From Gillisia hiemivivida (GTDB lineage: Bacteria > Bacteroidota > Bacteroidia > Flavobacteriales > Flavobacteriaceae), in NCBI RefSeq assembly GCF_007997295.1, contig NZ_VORY01000003.1:186001-250000 (forward strand): DNA of 64,000 bases, written 5' to 3'. This document shows positions 61,613 to 64,000 of this stretch, one piece after another; position 1 is the stretch's first letter; every line of letters begins with the position of its first letter. The position numbers and the translations under genes were made by a program. The notes below the pieces were generated by a model. The model searched no databases. It saw only the letters and a program-made list of their open reading frames with translations, and was not told the origin of the DNA.

Positions 61613-62569
61613 ATGAAAATAACAGAACATATAGCTGCCGCAAAAGGCAAAACACTTTTTTCTTTTGAAATATTACCTCCATTAAAAGGTCAGAATATTC
61701 AATCTATATTTGACGGAATAGATCCGTTAATGGAATTTAAACCTCCATTTATAGATGTTACGTATCATCGGGAAGAGTACGTGTACATTTTACAAGCTAA
61801 CGGATTTTTAGAGAAAAAAGTAGTTCGAAAGCGGCCTGGAACGGTGGGTATTTGTGCAGCAATTCAGAATAAATACGGCATAGATGCAGTGCCACATATC
61901 CTTTGTGGAGGATTTACCAAAGAAGATACCGAGAACTTTCTTATAGATCTAGATTTTTTAGGGATCCACAATGTAATGGCATTAAGGGGTGATGCAGTTA
62001 AGAGCGAAACCTATTTTAAACCAGAACCTAAGGGCAATAATTTCGCTTCAGATCTTGTAAATCAGATCTCAGAAATAAATCGTGGGCAATACTTGGATAA
62101 TCACTTAGAGAAAAACCATACCACAGATTTTTGCGTAGGTGTAGCAGGATACCCTGAAAAGCACATGGAGGCACCAAGTTTAGATAACGACATAGAAAAG
62201 CTGAAAGCAAAAGTTGCCGCCGGAGCGGAATATGTGGTTACACAAATGTTCTATGATAATTCAAAATTCTTTGAATTTGTGGAAAAATGCCGAAAAAGCG
62301 GAATTACAGTCCCAATAATTCCAGGACTTAAACCAATTGCTACAAAAAAACAACTCACCAATATCCCGCATAGATTTCATTTAAATCTACCAGAAGAATT
62401 AATTAGTTCAGTTAATAATTGCAAGACAGATTTGGAAGTTCGGGAAGTAGGTGTGGAGTGGTGTACTGCTCAAAGTAAAGAACTTATAAGCTCTGGTGTG
62501 GAAGTGTTGCATTATTATTCCATGGGGAAAAGCACTAATATTCACAAAATTGCTTCTTCGGTTTTTTAA
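61613..62569 (+). CDS. metF: Methylenetetrahydrofolate reductase
   Basis: A 318-residue FAD enzyme giving methyl-tetrahydrofolate to MetH. FSFEILPPLKGQNIQSIFDG holds the catalytic Glu, FIDVTYHREEY and NVMALRGDAVKSE are family landmarks, and AGAEYVVTQMFYDNSKFFEF and PGLKPIATKKQL follow. It is the third gene of the S-box-controlled metH1-metH2-metF operon. Confidence 0.95.
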   Translation: MKITEHIAAAKGKTLFSFEILPPLKGQNIQSIFDGIDPLMEFKPPFIDVTYHREEYVYILQANGFLEKKVVRKRPGTVGICAAIQNKYGIDAVPHILCGGFTKEDTENFLIDLDFLGIHNVMALRGDAVKSETYFKPEPKGNNFASDLVNQISEINRGQYLDNHLEKNHTTDFCVGVAGYPEKHMEAPSLDNDIEKLKAKVAAGAEYVVTQMFYDNSKFFEFVEKCRKSGITVPIIPGLKPIATKKQLTNIPHRFHLNLPEELISSVNNCKTDLEVREVGVEWCTAQSKELISSGVEVLHYYSMGKSTNIHKIASSVF

Positions 62570-62593
62570 ATTAATAGATTAGATTTGCCCCCT

Positions 62594-63697
62594 ATGAAAA
62601 AAAGTTTACTCGCCCTGCTTTTAATTTTTTCTACAGTTTCCTATGCTCAAGAAGAGATAAAAAAGTATTATGCCTTTGATGCCAATTATTTTTATGGCTC
62701 CATCATGGAACACAATCCTGATATAGCACATTTAATTACCGGTCATCCCACTGGAGTGATTTTGAGTTTCAACAGGAAAACCTATGGATTAGAAGCTTGG
62801 GAGCGCAGGTATAATTACCCAGATTTTGGTTATTCCTTCACCTATCAGGATATGAAAAATCAGTATTTAGGTGAGAATTATGGCTTATATGCCCATTTTA
62901 ATTTTTACTTTCTCAAGAGGAATTTAATGTTCAGGATTGGACAAGGGATTGCTTATGCTACAAAACCATACAATTCAGAATCTAACTATATTAATAATGC
63001 TTACGGTTCTCGATTACTGAGTTCTACTTATTTAATGGGTAACTATCATAAGCAAAATATTTATAAGGGTTTGGGAGTTCAAGCAGGTATTTCTATAATT
63101 CACTATTCCAATGCGGACTTTAAATCTCCTAACAATAGTACTAACACCTTTACCTTTAATTTTGGATTGAATTATCATTTAGATTATGAGAATATTCCCG
63201 ATTATGTAGAAAAAGATTCGAAGGAGAAAAGATATACAGAACCTATTCATTACAATTTTGTGGTAAGGAGCGGAATAAATACTACCGGAGTTATAGGCTC
63301 TAAACAATATCCATTTCTAACCTTAACAGGTTTTGCAGATAAGGTGATCAATAAGAAAAGTACTTTACAAGCAGGAGCAGAACTGTTCTTTTCTAAAGCT
63401 TTAGAGGAATTTATATATTTCCAATCGGTGGCTTTTCCTCAGGGAATAACCGAAGGAGATGAAGATGCTAAAAGGGTAGGGGTTTTTATAGGCCATCAGT
63501 TAACCTTCAATAAAATGTCCCTAGTTACACAAGTGGGTTATTATGCGTATTATCCGTACGATAATTATGTGGAGCGGCTGTATAACAGATTAGGTTTGCG
63601 TAGAAAAATCAATGAACACTGGTGGGCATCTGCTACAGTAAGGTCGCATGCGGCAAATGCAGAAGCGGTAGAATTTTCAATAGGATATAGGTTATGA
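62594..63697 (+). CDS. PagL-like acyloxyacyl hydrolase/lipid A deacylase family outer-membrane protein
   Basis: 367 residues from ATG 62594; a TTG three codons upstream is less likely. Signal peptide MKKSLLALLLIFSTVSYAQ. The mature part is a beta-barrel with Tyr/Phe-rich strands. LGVQAGISIIHYSNADFKSP near 165-185 carries the His-Tyr-Ser arrangement resembling the PagL active site (HxS), and the last residues GYRL are barrel-like. It may remove acyl chains from lipid A, but Bacteroidetes members are longer than PagL and activity is unproven. It overlaps the next gene by ATGA. Confidence 0.75.
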   Translation: MKKSLLALLLIFSTVSYAQEEIKKYYAFDANYFYGSIMEHNPDIAHLITGHPTGVILSFNRKTYGLEAWERRYNYPDFGYSFTYQDMKNQYLGENYGLYAHFNFYFLKRNLMFRIGQGIAYATKPYNSESNYINNAYGSRLLSSTYLMGNYHKQNIYKGLGVQAGISIIHYSNADFKSPNNSTNTFTFNFGLNYHLDYENIPDYVEKDSKEKRYTEPIHYNFVVRSGINTTGVIGSKQYPFLTLTGFADKVINKKSTLQAGAELFFSKALEEFIYFQSVAFPQGITEGDEDAKRVGVFIGHQLTFNKMSLVTQVGYYAYYPYDNYVERLYNRLGLRRKINEHWWASATVRSHAANAEAVEFSIGYRL

Positions 63698-64000
63698 AGA
63701 AGTTATTGTTAATACTGTCAGTTATTTTAATCTTTAGTTGTAATGCTGAAGATGCTCCTGGCTGTTTTAAAAAAGCCGGAGAGATCGTACAAGATGAAGT
63801 TTCAGTAGACGTCTTTAATGAAATAATCGTGTATGAACAGGTTAAACTTTTTATTCAGCAAGGTCCTGTTCAAAAAGTGGTGATAGAAACTGGTGAGAAT
63901 CTAAGAAAAGATGTTAGTGTTGAAGTTATAGATAATAGGTTAAGTATTCGGAATGAGAATTCTTGCAACTTGGTTCGGGAATACGAGCTTACTAAAGTAT
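63694..64000 (+). CDS. DUF2807 (head GIN domain) lipoprotein, cut by the window edge
   Basis: At least 102 residues: signal peptide with lipobox F-S-C (Cys16) and N-A-E-D-A-P. YEQVKLFIQQGPVQKVVIET, ENLRKDVSVEVIDNRLSIRN and C-N-L-V-R-E-Y-E resemble the start of the putative auto-transporter adhesin (head GIN) fold. It starts within the stop of the PagL-like gene (ATGA overlap), so they are translated together. The C-terminal part is outside the window. Confidence 0.8.
   Translation, partial: MKKLLLILSVILIFSCNAEDAPGCFKKAGEIVQDEVSVDVFNEIIVYEQVKLFIQQGPVQKVVIETGENLRKDVSVEVIDNRLSIRNENSCNLVREYELTKV

Noticed and set aside
1-64000. tRNA, rRNA or complete insertion sequences.
   Set aside because: No cloverleaf-like blocks, rRNA segments or transposase frames were recognised by eye; a tRNAscan or Infernal run would be decisive.

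Overview
The window comes from an AT-rich member of the Bacteroidetes, most likely a marine Flavobacteriaceae (Gramella/Zunongwangia-like by gene content; this placement is inference). Supporting signs are TAnnTTTG-type promoters with an upstream TTG, no recognisable Shine-Dalgarno sites, DUF5686/DUF6122 proteins, a split MetH, a KDO transferase and a K+-dependent membrane pyrophosphatase. No rRNA, tRNA, CRISPR array or intact insertion sequence was seen.

Layout. 0-7.4 kb: two small lipoproteins, then a minus-strand mutagenic-repair operon (dinB, a short dnaE) whose distal genes have decayed. The 5' end of a DNA-repair radical SAM gene and the 3' end of its usual DUF4130 partner survive as pseudogenes on either side of an intact DUF4010 membrane protein gene. 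7.6-13.4 kb: membrane and soluble pyrophosphatases and a DUF5686 outer-membrane protein. 13.4-28 kb: core metabolism (pdhB, etfBA, a bifunctional nuclease, nupC, thyA, folA, fabD) with an ergothioneine pair egtB-egtD. 28-42 kb: envelope and stress genes (a DegT aminotransferase, waaA, three more small lipoproteins, a LexA-like S24 repressor, DUF892, App1, a deoxynucleoside kinase, AraC plus aldehyde dehydrogenase plus DUF779). 42-48.8 kb: a large amidohydrolase and a three-gene acyl-CoA dehydrogenase operon. 48.9-62.6 kb: a methionine/SAM supercluster (metK, metY, metX, two homoserine dehydrogenases, metZ, split metH, metF). The window ends with a PagL-like protein and a DUF2807 lipoprotein cut by the edge.

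The most unusual part is the regulation of the methionine cluster. Two transcription units (from about 50.57 kb and 55.70 kb) each begin with two short Met/Cys-rich reading frames, and each frame is followed by a strong intrinsic terminator. The first pair of peptides are both exactly 22 codons. The second pair share a C-terminal Q-K-F block, and in both copies the RNA of that block can pair with the 5' arm of the following terminator, with compensatory base changes. This looks like tandem ribosome-mediated attenuation, a two-step gate. An S-box (SAM-I) riboswitch precedes metH, and the metK 5' UTR can form a different two-stem structure that is not an S-box. Three RNA-based controls may therefore act within 8 kb.

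A second regulatory theme links distant loci. A perfect 32-bp palindrome built from two TGGAAT-N-ATTCCA units precedes dinB, and two imperfect copies of the same unit precede the S24 repressor gene 26 kb away. This suggests an SOS-like regulon. All functional assignments come from reading motifs by eye; no database search was run.
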